NCBI GenBank assembly: GCA_963697695.1
Contig: OY969094.1
Location: 1,364,001-1,428,000, forward strand
Origin: VRUE01 sp963697695
Lineage (GTDB): Bacteria > Actinomycetota > Thermoleophilia > Solirubrobacterales > 70-9
Direction of reading: 5' to 3'
DNA: 64,000 nt
This document shows, in pieces, positions 25,681 through 35,913 of the stretch. Position 1 is the first letter of the stretch. The number at the start of each line of letters is the position of its first letter. A program made the translations under genes and the position numbers. Under the pieces are notes generated by a model. That model was not told the DNA's origin, did not search any database, and worked only from the letters and a program-made list of their open reading frames with translations.

Positions 25681-26943
25681 ATGGACTTCACCCCCAGTCC
25701 CCAGGTCGAGACCCTGCGCGAGCGCATCCTCGACTTCATGGACGAGCAGATCTACCCGCAGGAGCGGGAGATCATGGAGGGGCTCGATGCCGAGGTAGCT
25801 CCGGGCGTCCCCTACCCGCAGATCCTGGTCGAGGTTCGCGAGAAGGCGAAGTCGGAGGGCCTCTGGAACCTCTTCATGCCCGACGAGCGCTTCGGCCCGG
25901 GGCTGACCAACTGGGAGTACGGCCTCCTCTGCGAGGAGATGGGCCGCAGCCCCGCCGCCGCACCGATGGCCTTCAACTGCTCGGCGCCGGACACCGGCAA
26001 CATGGAGATCCTCGCCGAGCACGGCAGCGATGAGCAGAAGGAACGCTGGCTCGAGCCGCTGCTCGAGGGCCGGATCCGCTCCTGCTTCTCGATGACCGAG
26101 CCCGACGTCTCCGGCTCGGATCCGACGCTGCTGCAGGCTCGCGCCGTCCGGGATGGCGATGAGTGGGTGATCGACGGCCACAAGTGGTTCACCTCCGGCG
26201 CGGTCGGCGCCGACCTGGCGATCGCGATGGTCGTCACCGACCCCGAGGCCAACCCCTACGCCCGCGCCTCGATGATCTGCGTGCCCACCGACGCGCCCGG
26301 CTTCAACCTCGTGCGTCCGATCTCGGTGATGGGTCACGACAAAGGCCCCGGCCACTGCGAGATCCGCTACGAAGAATGCCGCGTCCCAGCCGCCAACCTG
26401 CTCGGCGGCCAGGGCATGGGCTTCGTCGTCGCCCAGGACCGGCTCGGGCCGGGTCGCATCCACCACTGCATGCGGGCGATCGGCACCGCCGAGCGGGCGC
26501 TGGAGATGATGTGCCACCGCGCCAACCAGCGCGAAGCCTTCGGCGGGCCGCTGGCCGAGAAGCAGTTCGTGCAGGAGGCGATCGCCGCCTCGCGGATGGA
26601 GATCGACCAGGCCCGTCTGCTCACCCTCTACGCCGCCTGGAAGATGGACACCGAGGGCAAGCGCGCCGCCCGCCAGGCGATCTCGGCGATCAAGATCGTC
26701 GCCGCCAACATCGTCATGGACGTGCTCGACCGCGCGATCCAGGTGCACGGCTCGCTCGGCATGACCGACGACACCCCCCTCGCCGCGCTCTGGCGCTTCA
26801 GCCGCATGCTGCGGCTCGCCGACGGCCCCGACGAGGTCCACAAGATGGTCCTCGCCCGCCGCGAGCTGAACCGCTGGGCCAAGCGCGCCGAGGCCGAGGC
26901 CGCCGGCGAGCTCGACCCCAGGCACGCCCGCCGCGCGATCTAG
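25681..26943 (+). CDS. Acyl-CoA dehydrogenase, FadE2/ACAD10-11-like
   Basis: A 420-aa flavoprotein acyl-CoA dehydrogenase. The FAD-side motif CFSMTEPDVSGSDPTLL (about residue 140), KWFTSGAVGADLAI, the REAFGGPLAEKQFVQE helix and IQVHGSLGMTDDTPLAALWRFSRMLRLADGPDEVHK near the C-terminus mark the FadE2/ACAD10-11 subgroup rather than the short-chain enzymes. A kinase-fold gene of the matching type (27796-28842) lies close by on the other strand. That pairing is known from 4-hydroxyacyl-CoA breakdown, where the kinase phosphorylates the hydroxyl group. ATG 25681 follows a weak ribosome site. Confidence 0.9.
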   Translation: MDFTPSPQVETLRERILDFMDEQIYPQEREIMEGLDAEVAPGVPYPQILVEVREKAKSEGLWNLFMPDERFGPGLTNWEYGLLCEEMGRSPAAAPMAFNCSAPDTGNMEILAEHGSDEQKERWLEPLLEGRIRSCFSMTEPDVSGSDPTLLQARAVRDGDEWVIDGHKWFTSGAVGADLAIAMVVTDPEANPYARASMICVPTDAPGFNLVRPISVMGHDKGPGHCEIRYEECRVPAANLLGGQGMGFVVAQDRLGPGRIHHCMRAIGTAERALEMMCHRANQREAFGGPLAEKQFVQEAIAASRMEIDQARLLTLYAAWKMDTEGKRAARQAISAIKIVAANIVMDVLDRAIQVHGSLGMTDDTPLAALWRFSRMLRLADGPDEVHKMVLARRELNRWAKRAEAEAAGELDPRHARRAI

Positions 26944-26945
26944 GC

Positions 26946-26975
26946 AAAAAGAGAGCCGGGCAGTGCCCGGCTCTC
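26946..26975 (-). terminator. Intrinsic terminator of the secreted-protein gene at 27001
   Basis: Read on the minus strand, GAGAGCCGGGC...GCCCGGCTCTC forms a stem of about 11 bp with a tiny loop and is followed by TTTTT. This is the clearest canonical rho-independent terminator of the window and serves the minus-strand gene that ends at 27001. It lies directly after the acyl-CoA dehydrogenase stop on the other strand. Confidence 0.85.
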
Positions 26976-27000
26976 CACTTCGAAACTGCTGAACGAGCGG

Positions 27001-27672
27001 CTAGCTGCCGATCGCGTATCCGTTGAGGATGCAGTTGCGCCCGGCGATGCTGTCCTCCTCGTGGAAGTAGACCTGCACCTCGGCGAAGGTCGAGCTGGTG
27101 TACTCGACGCGGCCGAAGATGTCGGTGTGGTCCGCACCGTTGGCGGTGAACGTCTCGCCGACGTTGAACGAGTCGTCGAACGCGCCGAAGGAGAAGGTGG
27201 CGGGGTTCGTCGTCGCGTTCGTGTTCTCGGCCGAGATCTCGCTGTCGTTGACGCTGGTCTGCGCCGTCAGCACGACTGAGCCGGCGGGGCAGTTGGCGAT
27301 CAGCTGCAGCCCGTTCAGGTTGAGGATCTGGGTCGGGCCGGACGGAGCGGTCTGGTTGAAGGCGAACCGCACGAGGCTGGCGCCGCCGACCTTTTCGGCG
27401 TTGGCCGCGGTCGTCGCGGTCGTCGCTTTGGCCGCGCTGGGGACCTCGCCGAGGGTCGCCTCGTTCACCTTGGAGCCGTTGACCGCGTTTTTCTTGATCT
27501 TGGCCGTGGTCACCGCTTCCTTTTTGATCTTGCCGGTGGTGATCGAGTTGGCCTTCAGCTGGTTGCTGCCGATCTTTTTGGCTGCGAAGGCGGTGGCACC
27601 GCCGAGGATCAGGAAGACCGCAATCGACGACATCACGTTTGCGTACGTGAGCCGCTTACGTATTTGCTTCAC
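27001..27672 (-). CDS. Secreted Thermoleophilia-type repeat protein (paralog 1)
   Basis: A 223-aa exported protein. The N-terminus KQIRKRLTYANVMSSIAVFLILGGATAFAA is a signal sequence of the type that recurs in Thermoleophilia secreted proteins. It is followed by short imperfect repeats (ITTGKIKKEAVTTAKIKKNAV) that resemble a left-handed or beta-roll-like solenoid, then an Ala/Thr segment and a C-terminal beta-rich domain with two cysteines (NCPAG, RNCILNGYAIGS). A second gene of this type is at 60284-60943. GTG 27672 has an AAGGAG ribosome site about 10 bases upstream. Function unknown; surface or matrix role likely. Confidence 0.75.
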   Translation of the reverse strand: MKQIRKRLTYANVMSSIAVFLILGGATAFAAKKIGSNQLKANSITTGKIKKEAVTTAKIKKNAVNGSKVNEATLGEVPSAAKATTATTAANAEKVGGASLVRFAFNQTAPSGPTQILNLNGLQLIANCPAGSVVLTAQTSVNDSEISAENTNATTNPATFSFGAFDDSFNVGETFTANGADHTDIFGRVEYTSSTFAEVQVYFHEEDSIAGRNCILNGYAIGS

Positions 27673-27795
27673 AGAGGATCTCCTTGCAGTTGAACGAGCA
27701 ACAGGCTGGCCCCTGGGCGCAGGCCTCTACTCAGTTTGCGAGCAATGCAGGACCTTTTCAGTCCGGGTGAATGCTGTCAAGCGGTCTGGACACTC

Positions 27796-28842
27796 TCAGG
27801 CACCGCGCCGCTCAGCCTCCTCGGCAGCCTCGGCAAGGCGCTCGACCAGGCGGGCAAACTCTTCTATTCCAGGGTCGACCTTGCCGTACTGGCCCGCCGC
27901 ATAGCGCGCGTACACGCCCTCGAGGATGATCGCCAGCTTCCAGTAGCCAAGGGCGACGAAGAAGTCGAGCCGGGAGAGATCGCGGCCGGAGCGCTCGGCG
28001 TAGCGGGCCCTGAGTTCGTCGCGGCTGGGGAAGCCGGGAGCCAGCGTCGCCGGCTGACCGAGGGCAACCAGCTCTTCACCGGCCTCAGGCCAGTAGACCA
28101 TCAGCAGACCGACGTCGGCGAGGGGGTCGCCGAGCGTGCACAGCTCCCAGTCGACGACCGCTGCCACCTCGCCCGCGGAGTTGAGGATCATGTTGTCGAG
28201 CCGGTAGTCGCCGTGGACGATCGTCGCCGGACCCTGCTCGGGAATGCGCGCCGAGAGTCGTTCGTGGACGCCGTCGATCACCGCCAGCTCGCGCGTCTTC
28301 GACTTCTCCCACTGTCCCTGCCAGCGGTGCAGCTGGCGGGCGACGTAGTCCTCCTTGCGACCGAGGTCGCCGAGATCCGCCCCGTCGGGATCGACCGCGT
28401 GGATCTCGACCAGCGTGTCGACGACGCGCTCGCCGATCGCCCGCCTGTCGCCCTCGTCCGGGAATACCTCTGCCTCGGCGAGTCCGCGCAGGATCGGGCC
28501 CTCGACGAACTCCATCACGTAGAAGGGGGCTTCGTTGACGCTCTCGTCTTCGCAGAGGCCGACCACGGGCGCGACCGGCACCGCGGTCGACGCCAGCGCC
28601 GAGACGACCTTGTGCTCGCGGCTCATGTCGTGAGCTGAGCCGAGGCGCTTGCCGAGCGGCGGGCGGCGCAGCGCCCAGCGCCCATTTGCCGCGTCGCGCA
28701 CGCCGTAGGTCAGGTTCGAGTGACCGCCCGAGATCCGCTCGAAGGAGAGCGGCAGCTCGACACCGCCGACGTGCTCGGCGAACCAGCCTTCGATCCCGCT
28801 GCGGTCGATTCCCTCTGGAGCCTCCACAGTCCCGTCGGCCAT
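27796..28842 (-). CDS. APH-fold kinase, ACAD10/11-LvaA type
   Basis: A phosphotransferase with the aminoglycoside-kinase fold, of the kind fused to acyl-CoA dehydrogenases in ACAD10/11 and found next to them in bacteria. The N-terminal lobe has ISGGHSNLTYGVRD and WALRRPPLGKR, and the C-lobe has the catalytic loop IVHGDYRLDNMILN and the metal-binding VVDWELCTLGDPLADVG. Known relatives phosphorylate 4-hydroxyacyl-CoA. ATG 28842 was chosen since GAGG lies 9 bases upstream; ATG 28863 adds seven residues. The start overlaps that of the divergent histidine kinase gene by two bases, so their promoters must overlap the opposite reading frames. Confidence 0.85.
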   Translation of the reverse strand: MADGTVEAPEGIDRSGIEGWFAEHVGGVELPLSFERISGGHSNLTYGVRDAANGRWALRRPPLGKRLGSAHDMSREHKVVSALASTAVPVAPVVGLCEDESVNEAPFYVMEFVEGPILRGLAEAEVFPDEGDRRAIGERVVDTLVEIHAVDPDGADLGDLGRKEDYVARQLHRWQGQWEKSKTRELAVIDGVHERLSARIPEQGPATIVHGDYRLDNMILNSAGEVAAVVDWELCTLGDPLADVGLLMVYWPEAGEELVALGQPATLAPGFPSRDELRARYAERSGRDLSRLDFFVALGYWKLAIILEGVYARYAAGQYGKVDPGIEEFARLVERLAEAAEEAERRGA

Positions 28843-30145
28843 GCCTGTAGCCTCGTCGCCCATAGTCGAGCAAGCATATTCCCGACCACGATTCCGGCTC
28901 AGTCCGTCGCTCGCCAACCGGCTGACGATCGGCTTCGCCATCGCTTTCGCCGTGCTCACCGGCCTGGCGGTGATCGGCGTCGGCCGCTTCCTGCAGCAGC
29001 GCCAAGACTTCGAGGACGCGATCGCCCGCTCCTACCAGGTCGAGATCGAGGCTCGCAACCGTCTCACCCAAGGAGAACGACCGGCAGCCGCTCGGGCCGC
29101 GATCATCGCCCAGCAGGAGAAGCGCCAGTCGCTGCGCGACGACATCGACGACGAGACCCGCGACACGGCGATCCTCGTCGGCGCCGGGTTGATCGCAGGC
29201 CTGACCGGCGCCGCCCTGCTCTTCAGCGGCCTGATCTCCTCGATGCGCAGGCCGCTGGAGGAGCTGGTCGAGGCGTCCGGCCGCCTCGCCGCAGGCGACC
29301 TCGACGTGCGAGTCAAGGGCGGCGGGCTGTCGGAGACCGCTGCCCTCGGCGCCGCCTTCAACGAGATGGCCAGCGAACTGCAGCGTCGCGCCGGCGAACG
29401 CGACCAGCTCGAACGGATGAAGGACGAGTTCGTGCTCACCGCCTCGCACGAGCTGCGCAGCCCGCTCACCTCGGTGCAGGGATTTGCGGAGCTGCTGATG
29501 CTGGAGCGCGAGAAGCTCGAGCCGAAGCAGGCAGACACCGTCGAGATCATCCTCGACAACACCCGCCACCTGGTGCGATTGCTCAACGACCTGCTCGACC
29601 TGGCGCGCAGCGATGCCGGACGGTTGACGATCAAGCCCGCGATCACCGACGTCGGCACCCTGGTCGAGGACGCGGTACGGACGATGCGCAGCCAGACCGA
29701 GGCGCGGAGCCAGGCGCTCAGCCAGGAGATCGAGCCCGACCTGCCCGAGGTCAACGTCGACCGCGACCGGATTCGTCAAGTACTGGTGAATCTTCTTACC
29801 AATGCGCATGAGTACAGTCCCGACGGAGCGTCGATTCGGGTGACGGCCGCGTCCCGCGATGCTGAAGTGCAGCTCTCCGTGAGCGACAACGGCCCCGGAA
29901 TGCCCGACGACCAACTCGAGCACATCTTCGAGCGCTTCACCCGCGGCGACGCTGGGCTGACCCAGCACGTGGGCGGGACCGGGCTCGGCCTGGCGATCTC
30001 GAAGTCGCTGGTCGAGCTGCACGGCGGCACGATCGAAGCCGCCTCTGCGCTCGGTCGCGGCTCGACCTTCTATGTCCGCCTCCCCACCGCCGCGACAGTG
30101 GCGGCCTGGAACGCCGGCGATTCCGCTGACGTGGAGGCGCGATGA
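28841..30145 (+). CDS. Sensor histidine kinase
   Basis: A 434-aa membrane-bound sensor kinase. Two membrane helices (about residues 29-48 and 109-131) flank a short extracytoplasmic segment with predicted coiled-coil character; a HAMP linker follows (SMRRPLEELVEASGRLAAGDL). The dimerisation domain carries the phospho-acceptor His203 in ASHELRSPL, and the ATPase domain shows the N box (NLLTNAHEYSPDG), DNGPGMPDDQLEHIFERF and GGTGLGLAISKSLVELHGG. The signal is unknown. ATGA overlap with the next gene shows that it forms a pair with the receiver protein. Confidence 0.92.
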   Translation: MPVASSPIVEQAYSRPRFRLSPSLANRLTIGFAIAFAVLTGLAVIGVGRFLQQRQDFEDAIARSYQVEIEARNRLTQGERPAAARAAIIAQQEKRQSLRDDIDDETRDTAILVGAGLIAGLTGAALLFSGLISSMRRPLEELVEASGRLAAGDLDVRVKGGGLSETAALGAAFNEMASELQRRAGERDQLERMKDEFVLTASHELRSPLTSVQGFAELLMLEREKLEPKQADTVEIILDNTRHLVRLLNDLLDLARSDAGRLTIKPAITDVGTLVEDAVRTMRSQTEARSQALSQEIEPDLPEVNVDRDRIRQVLVNLLTNAHEYSPDGASIRVTAASRDAEVQLSVSDNGPGMPDDQLEHIFERFTRGDAGLTQHVGGTGLGLAISKSLVELHGGTIEAASALGRGSTFYVRLPTAATVAAWNAGDSADVEAR

Positions 30146-30507
30146 CCAAGGTCCTGATCGCCGACGACTCCGAGACGATCCTGCTCCTGCTTCGCACCCG
30201 GCTGGAGATGGAGGGCTACCAGGTGGTCACCGCCACCGACGGCCAGGAGGTGATGGACCTGATCCACGGCCCCGAACCGGTTCCCGACATCCTCCTGCTC
30301 GACGCGATGATGCCGCGCAAGTCCGGCATCGACGCCTTGCGCGAGATCCGCACCGAGGGCCACGACGTCCCGGTCCTGATCGTCAGCGCCCACCAGGAGG
30401 AGCAGGATGCCGGCACCCTGGCCGACCTCGCGATCGACGGCTACATAACCAAGCCGATCGACTTCGACAGCCTCTTCGCCAGCATCGCCAAGCTGACGGC
30501 CGGCTAG
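30142..30507 (+). CDS. Single-domain response regulator (receiver only)
   Basis: A 121-aa stand-alone receiver domain. The acidic pair Asp8-Asp9, phosphoacceptor Asp54 (LLLDAMMPRKSG), Ser82 and Lys104 (ITKPIDF) are in place. There is no DNA-binding output domain, so it must act by protein contact or as a phosphorelay intermediate. It overlaps the kinase gene (ATGA), and its 3' end overlaps the convergent helicase gene by four bases. Confidence 0.92.
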   Translation: MTKVLIADDSETILLLLRTRLEMEGYQVVTATDGQEVMDLIHGPEPVPDILLLDAMMPRKSGIDALREIRTEGHDVPVLIVSAHQEEQDAGTLADLAIDGYITKPIDFDSLFASIAKLTAG

Positions 30508-31961
30508 CTCTTCGCGATCTCCAGCCGGATCTCTTTGCCTTTGAGCTTGGTGCCGTCGAGGAACTCGACGACGCGCTCGGCCTCGTCGGGGTCGACCCGG
30601 ACGAAGGAGAAGCGGTGCAAGACGCTGACGTCATGGATGGCGTCGTCGGAGAGAACAGCGCCCTCACGCAGCGCCCAGCGCAGGTCCTCCTCGTCGATGC
30701 CGCTGCGCTCGCCCCGGTTGACGAAGAGCTTGACCGAGTCGGGAGCATCCTTCGTGGCCGGCTCGGCGGGGCGATCCTGCTCACGCTTGGCCTGCGGCGG
30801 CGACTCCGAGCGCTCGCGGCGGCGGGGCGGCGGGGCGTGCTCGATGCGCTCCTCCGGCGTCTCCCACTCGCCGATCGAGGTCTTCACGTCGCGCTCGATG
30901 CGGCCGATCTCGTCACGCTGCGCGGGAGTGACGAAGGTGATCGCCCGTCCGGTCCGGCCGACCCTTCCGGTGCGGCCGATGCGGTGCACGTAGACCTCTG
31001 AGGAAGCCGGCACGTCGTAGTTGATCACGTGCGTGACGTGCTCGATGTCGAGTCCGCGGGCGGCGATGTCGGTCGCCACCAGCAGCCGCACGCGGTGGTC
31101 CTTGAAGGCGATCATCACCCCGTCGCGCGAACCCTGGCTCATGTCGCCGTGCAGCGCCTTGACGTCGAGCCCTTTGTCCTTCAGCGTCTTCTCCAAGCGT
31201 GAGGCGCCGATCTTGGTGCGGCAGAAGATGATCGCCTGCTCCGGTTCCTCTGTCTTCAGCAGCTCGACCAGCCGCGAGGCCTTCTCCTTGGCCGACACCT
31301 CGACGAAAGCCTGCGCGATCGCGTCGACGGTCAGCGTTTTCGGCGTGATCCGGATCGTCGTCGGGTCGTACATGTGGCTCTCGGCGAGCCGCTGGATCGG
31401 CGGCGGCATCGTCGCCGAGAAAAGCGCCGTCTGGCGCCCGCTCGGGCACATCCGCAGGATCTTCTCGACGTCCTCGATGAAGCCGAGGTCGAGCATCTCG
31501 TCGGCCTCGTCGAGGACGATGTAGCGGGCCGCGGTGAGGACCAGCGAGCGGCGCGACATCAGGTCCATCATCCGGCCGACCGTGGCGACGACGACATGGG
31601 CACCGGCACGCAGCTGCGCCTGCTGGGAGCGGATCGGGGCGCCGCCGAAGACGGCGACGATCTCGATCTCGAGGTGCTCGGCGTAAGCACGCAGCGCCTG
31701 CGTCACCTGGATGCAGAGCTCGCGGGTCGGTGTGAGGACGACCGCCTGCACCTCGTCGTTGCCGGGATCGAGGTACTGCAGCAACGGCAACCCGAAAGCG
31801 GCCGTCTTGCCGGTGCCGGTCTGCGCCTGGCCGATCACGTCGTGGCCGCCGAGCAACTCCGGAATCGCCTGATCTTGAATCGGCGTCGGATCCTCGAAGC
31901 CGAGCTCGTCCAACGCCTGCTGGATCTCCGGCGAGAGGCCGAGTTCGCGGAAGGCCGTCAC
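30504..31961 (-). CDS. DEAD-box ATP-dependent RNA helicase
   Basis: A 485-aa RNA helicase of the CshA/DeaD type. It has the Q motif (GFEDPTPIQDQAIPELL), Walker A AQTGTGKT (residues 46-53), DEAD, SATMP, a conserved C-domain ATDIAARGLDIE and HRIGRTGR. A hydrophilic Arg/Glu/Pro-rich linker (residues about 365-400) leads to a C-terminal domain similar to DbpA-type RNA-binding domains (about residues 410-485). It is preceded and overlapped (4 bp) by the quinone reductase gene, so the two are co-expressed. Likely roles are rRNA and mRNA remodelling. Confidence 0.92.
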   Translation of the reverse strand: MTAFRELGLSPEIQQALDELGFEDPTPIQDQAIPELLGGHDVIGQAQTGTGKTAAFGLPLLQYLDPGNDEVQAVVLTPTRELCIQVTQALRAYAEHLEIEIVAVFGGAPIRSQQAQLRAGAHVVVATVGRMMDLMSRRSLVLTAARYIVLDEADEMLDLGFIEDVEKILRMCPSGRQTALFSATMPPPIQRLAESHMYDPTTIRITPKTLTVDAIAQAFVEVSAKEKASRLVELLKTEEPEQAIIFCRTKIGASRLEKTLKDKGLDVKALHGDMSQGSRDGVMIAFKDHRVRLLVATDIAARGLDIEHVTHVINYDVPASSEVYVHRIGRTGRVGRTGRAITFVTPAQRDEIGRIERDVKTSIGEWETPEERIEHAPPPRRRERSESPPQAKREQDRPAEPATKDAPDSVKLFVNRGERSGIDEEDLRWALREGAVLSDDAIHDVSVLHRFSFVRVDPDEAERVVEFLDGTKLKGKEIRLEIAKS

Positions 31962-32905
31962 TTGGAGGGGTCCAAAAGGAGCTTGCCACTGGTGCGGCGG
32001 GCGATCAGGTCTTCGTGGGCGCGTGCAGCTTCGGAGAGGGGGTAGAGATCGCCGACCGTCACCTCGAGCTCACCCGCGGCGACGGCGGCGAAGAGCTCGC
32101 CGATCATCGGCGCCAGCAGGTCGCGACGGACCAGAAGGTGGGCCAGCCAGAAGCCGATCACCGACTTCGAGCCGCGCAGCAGTGCGGCGGTGGAGACCTC
32201 GCGCTGTTCGCGCGAGGCGATACCGAAGACGACCATCCGTCCCAGCGGGGCAAGGATCCCCAGCTCGGCATCGAAGGCGTCGCCACCGCTCATGTGGAGA
32301 ACGGCGTCGACTCGCTTGCCGTCGTTGGCAAGGCGGATCGCCGCACCGAGGTCCTCCGAGCGCGAGTCGACGGTGGCGTCGGCGCCGAGCCGCTCGACCA
32401 GCCCCCGCTTCTCCTCGCTTGAGGCAAGCCCGATCACCTTCGCGCCGGCGCGCTTGCCCAGCTGCACGGCGAGAGTTCCGGTGCCACCGGCGGCGGCTTC
32501 GACCACCAGCGTCTCACCCGGCTCGATGCGGGCGCAGCGCTGTACCAGGGCCATCGCAGTCAGCCCCTGCAGCAGCATCGCCGCCGCCTGATCGTCATCG
32601 ACCTGGTCGGGAACGGGAACCAGCAGCGCCTCCGGCACAGCGACCTTCTCCGCGTAGCCGCCGCTGCCGAGCAGCGCCGCGACGCGCCGCCCGTCCGGGG
32701 TGCGGCCGCTGACCTCGGCGCCGGGCACGAGCGGCAGCGCCTGCTCGGCGAGGTAGTCGTTGCGGGTCGCGTGCGTGTCGGCGAAGTTGATCCCGCTGCG
32801 GGCGACCTCGACCAGGACCTCGCCGTCGCCTGGCGTCGGCTCATCGAGCTCGACGTGCCGGAGAACCTCCGGGCCGCCGAACTCCTCGATCTGAATTGCC
32901 TTCAT
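31958..32905 (-). CDS. Zinc-independent NADPH:quinone reductase-like MDR enzyme
   Basis: A 315-aa medium-chain dehydrogenase/reductase of the quinone oxidoreductase group. The N-terminal GroES-like domain starts MKAIQIEEFGGPEVLRHVEL, and the Rossmann domain has VEAAAGGTGTLAVQLGKRAGAKVIGLASS. The cysteine ligands of the zinc alcohol dehydrogenases are missing, as usual for quinone reductases. The start lies 43 bases from the divergent PfkB kinase gene. Its stop overlaps the helicase start. Confidence 0.88.
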   Translation of the reverse strand: MKAIQIEEFGGPEVLRHVELDEPTPGDGEVLVEVARSGINFADTHATRNDYLAEQALPLVPGAEVSGRTPDGRRVAALLGSGGYAEKVAVPEALLVPVPDQVDDDQAAAMLLQGLTAMALVQRCARIEPGETLVVEAAAGGTGTLAVQLGKRAGAKVIGLASSEEKRGLVERLGADATVDSRSEDLGAAIRLANDGKRVDAVLHMSGGDAFDAELGILAPLGRMVVFGIASREQREVSTAALLRGSKSVIGFWLAHLLVRRDLLAPMIGELFAAVAAGELEVTVGDLYPLSEAARAHEDLIARRTSGKLLLDPSK

Positions 32906-32948
32906 CGGCGGGGGAGTTTCGCAGGGCCGCCGCTAAGCTGCGCTGCTC

Positions 32949-33878
32949 GTGTCGCTCACGGTCGTTGGATCAATCGCATTTGACTCGGTTCGCACCCCGT
33001 TTGGGGAGCGCGACAGGATGCTGGGCGGAGCCGCCGTGCACTTCTCGCTGGCCGCCAGCTTCTTCACCGAGGTGCGCCCCGTTGGGCCGGTCGGCGACGA
33101 CTTCGGCGCCGCCGAGTTCGAGGTGCTGGAGAGGCGCGGCGTCGTCACCGACGACATCGAGCGGGTCGCCGGCGGCCAGTCGTTCTTCTGGCGCGGCCGC
33201 TACGAGTACGACCTCAACGTCGCCCATACCGAGGACACGCAGCTCGGCGTCTTCGGCGAGTTCCAGCCGAAGCTCTCGGCCGCCTCGCAGGAGGCCGACA
33301 TGCTCTTCCTCGCCAACATCCAGCCCGACCTGCAGCGCCAGGTCCGGGCCCAGTGCGGCTCGGCTCGCTTCTCCGCGCTCGACTCGATGAACCTCTGGAT
33401 CGACACGGCGAAGGATTCGCTGCTGGCGGCGATCGGCGAGGTCGACTGCGCGATCCTCAACGACGCCGAGATCCGCCAGCTGACCGGGGAGGGGAACCTG
33501 GCCCGGGCGGCCCGGGCGGTGATGGAGCGCGGTCCCCGTGCGGTCGTCGCCAAGCAGGGCGAGTACGGCGCGGCGCTCTTCACCGAGGGCGGCTTCTTCG
33601 CCCTGCCGGGCTTCCCGCTCGAGGACGTCCGCGATCCGACCGGAGCCGGCGACAGCTTCGCCGGCGGCTTCATCGGCTACCTCGACAGCCATTCCGGTGA
33701 GCTCGATGAGATGACGCTGCGCCGGGCGATGGGCTACGGCACCGTCCTCGCCTCCTTCAACGTCGAGGACTTCGGCACCGAGCGGGTCGCCCGCCTCAGC
33801 CGCGAGGAGATCGACGAGCGTTTTGACCAGCTGCGCGAGATGACCCGCTTCGAGGCGCTCCCGGCCGCTGCCGAATAG
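32949..33878 (+). CDS. PfkB-family carbohydrate/nucleoside kinase
   Basis: A 309-aa ribokinase-fold kinase. It has the N-terminal GGAAVHFSLAA segment that contacts the sugar, and the C-terminal signature DPTGAGDSFAGGFIGYL, with the catalytic Asp in GAGDSFAGG. Substrates in the family include ribose, fructose, adenosine and 2-keto sugars; none can be chosen here. GTG 32949 begins the gene 43 bases from the divergent quinone reductase. Confidence 0.85.
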   Translation: MSLTVVGSIAFDSVRTPFGERDRMLGGAAVHFSLAASFFTEVRPVGPVGDDFGAAEFEVLERRGVVTDDIERVAGGQSFFWRGRYEYDLNVAHTEDTQLGVFGEFQPKLSAASQEADMLFLANIQPDLQRQVRAQCGSARFSALDSMNLWIDTAKDSLLAAIGEVDCAILNDAEIRQLTGEGNLARAARAVMERGPRAVVAKQGEYGAALFTEGGFFALPGFPLEDVRDPTGAGDSFAGGFIGYLDSHSGELDEMTLRRAMGYGTVLASFNVEDFGTERVARLSREEIDERFDQLREMTRFEALPAAAE

Positions 33879-33964
33879 CTCCTCGGGTTCTCCGTCTGGC
33901 AACAGTCCGAGCAATTCGAACTGCGATACTGGCTGCTCCGCAAACACCGGCTCGAGGAGGGGTG

Positions 33965-35365
<1,401 letters not shown>

Positions 35366-35383
35366 CTTTCGCGACTCGGCGGG

Positions 35384-35493
35384 GAGGGGTCTGGCACCCC
35401 TCCTCTCTCAACTTTTTCGGTGAAGAGTTAGCGGCCGTCCGAGGTTGGGGCGCCGAAAAAGTACAAGCCGTTCGGAGGGGTGCCAGACCCCTC
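35384..35493 (+). repeat. Family A palindrome after gltA (copy A2)
   Basis: A 20-bp perfect inverted repeat (35384-35403 with 35474-35493) surrounds a core with AACTTTTTCGGTG and CGCCGAAAAAGTACAAG, matching copies A1 and A3. The arms here are unrelated to those of A1 and A3. The element lies between gltA and the next gene on the same strand; the right arm ends 27 bases before the GTG start at 35520. Confidence 0.85.
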
Positions 35494-35519
35494 TCATCGG
35501 GTTCCGTACGCTGCGCCCC

Positions 35520-35861
35520 GTGGGCACGTGGAAGCTGACGGTGCGGGATGGGTCCGATGTCTCTCATCGGAGCTTCGATGAATTGGGTGAGGCTGTGGCG
35601 GCGATGCGGGAGCAGGCGTTGGAGATTCGGGCCCGGGGGCCAGCGCAGAAAGTCTCGGCGCTGAGGGACTTCGGGCCGGAGGCACAGGTGAGGGCGCGGC
35701 TGCAGCTGAGCGGGAAGGGGTGGCTGCGCAAGCCGGTTGCGGGGATCGACGTGCGGGGGGACGGGACGTTCATGCCGTTCAGTGGGGGGATCGGGCGCGA
35801 GGAGCTGGACCCGGCGGGCCACGACTCGCCCTTCGACCTGGTGCGCGAGACTCTCGAATAG
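35520..35861 (+). CDS. Small conserved hypothetical protein, 113 aa
   Basis: A 113-aa protein beginning MGTWKLTVRDGSDVSHRSFDELGEA (written in short: GTWKLTVRDGSD), with a helical stretch EAVAAMREQALEIRARG and a C-terminal FDLVRETLE. Similar short proteins are common in Thermoleophilia genomes (recalled, not searched). Start GTG 35520 was chosen because sequence upstream is the palindrome arm. Function unknown. Confidence 0.65.
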   Translation: MGTWKLTVRDGSDVSHRSFDELGEAVAAMREQALEIRARGPAQKVSALRDFGPEAQVRARLQLSGKGWLRKPVAGIDVRGDGTFMPFSGGIGREELDPAGHDSPFDLVRETLE

Positions 35862-35913
35862 CAACTGGCGCTTTTCGTCCGGTATGCGGATAAAAAGCGC
35901 CACGCCAACGCCG

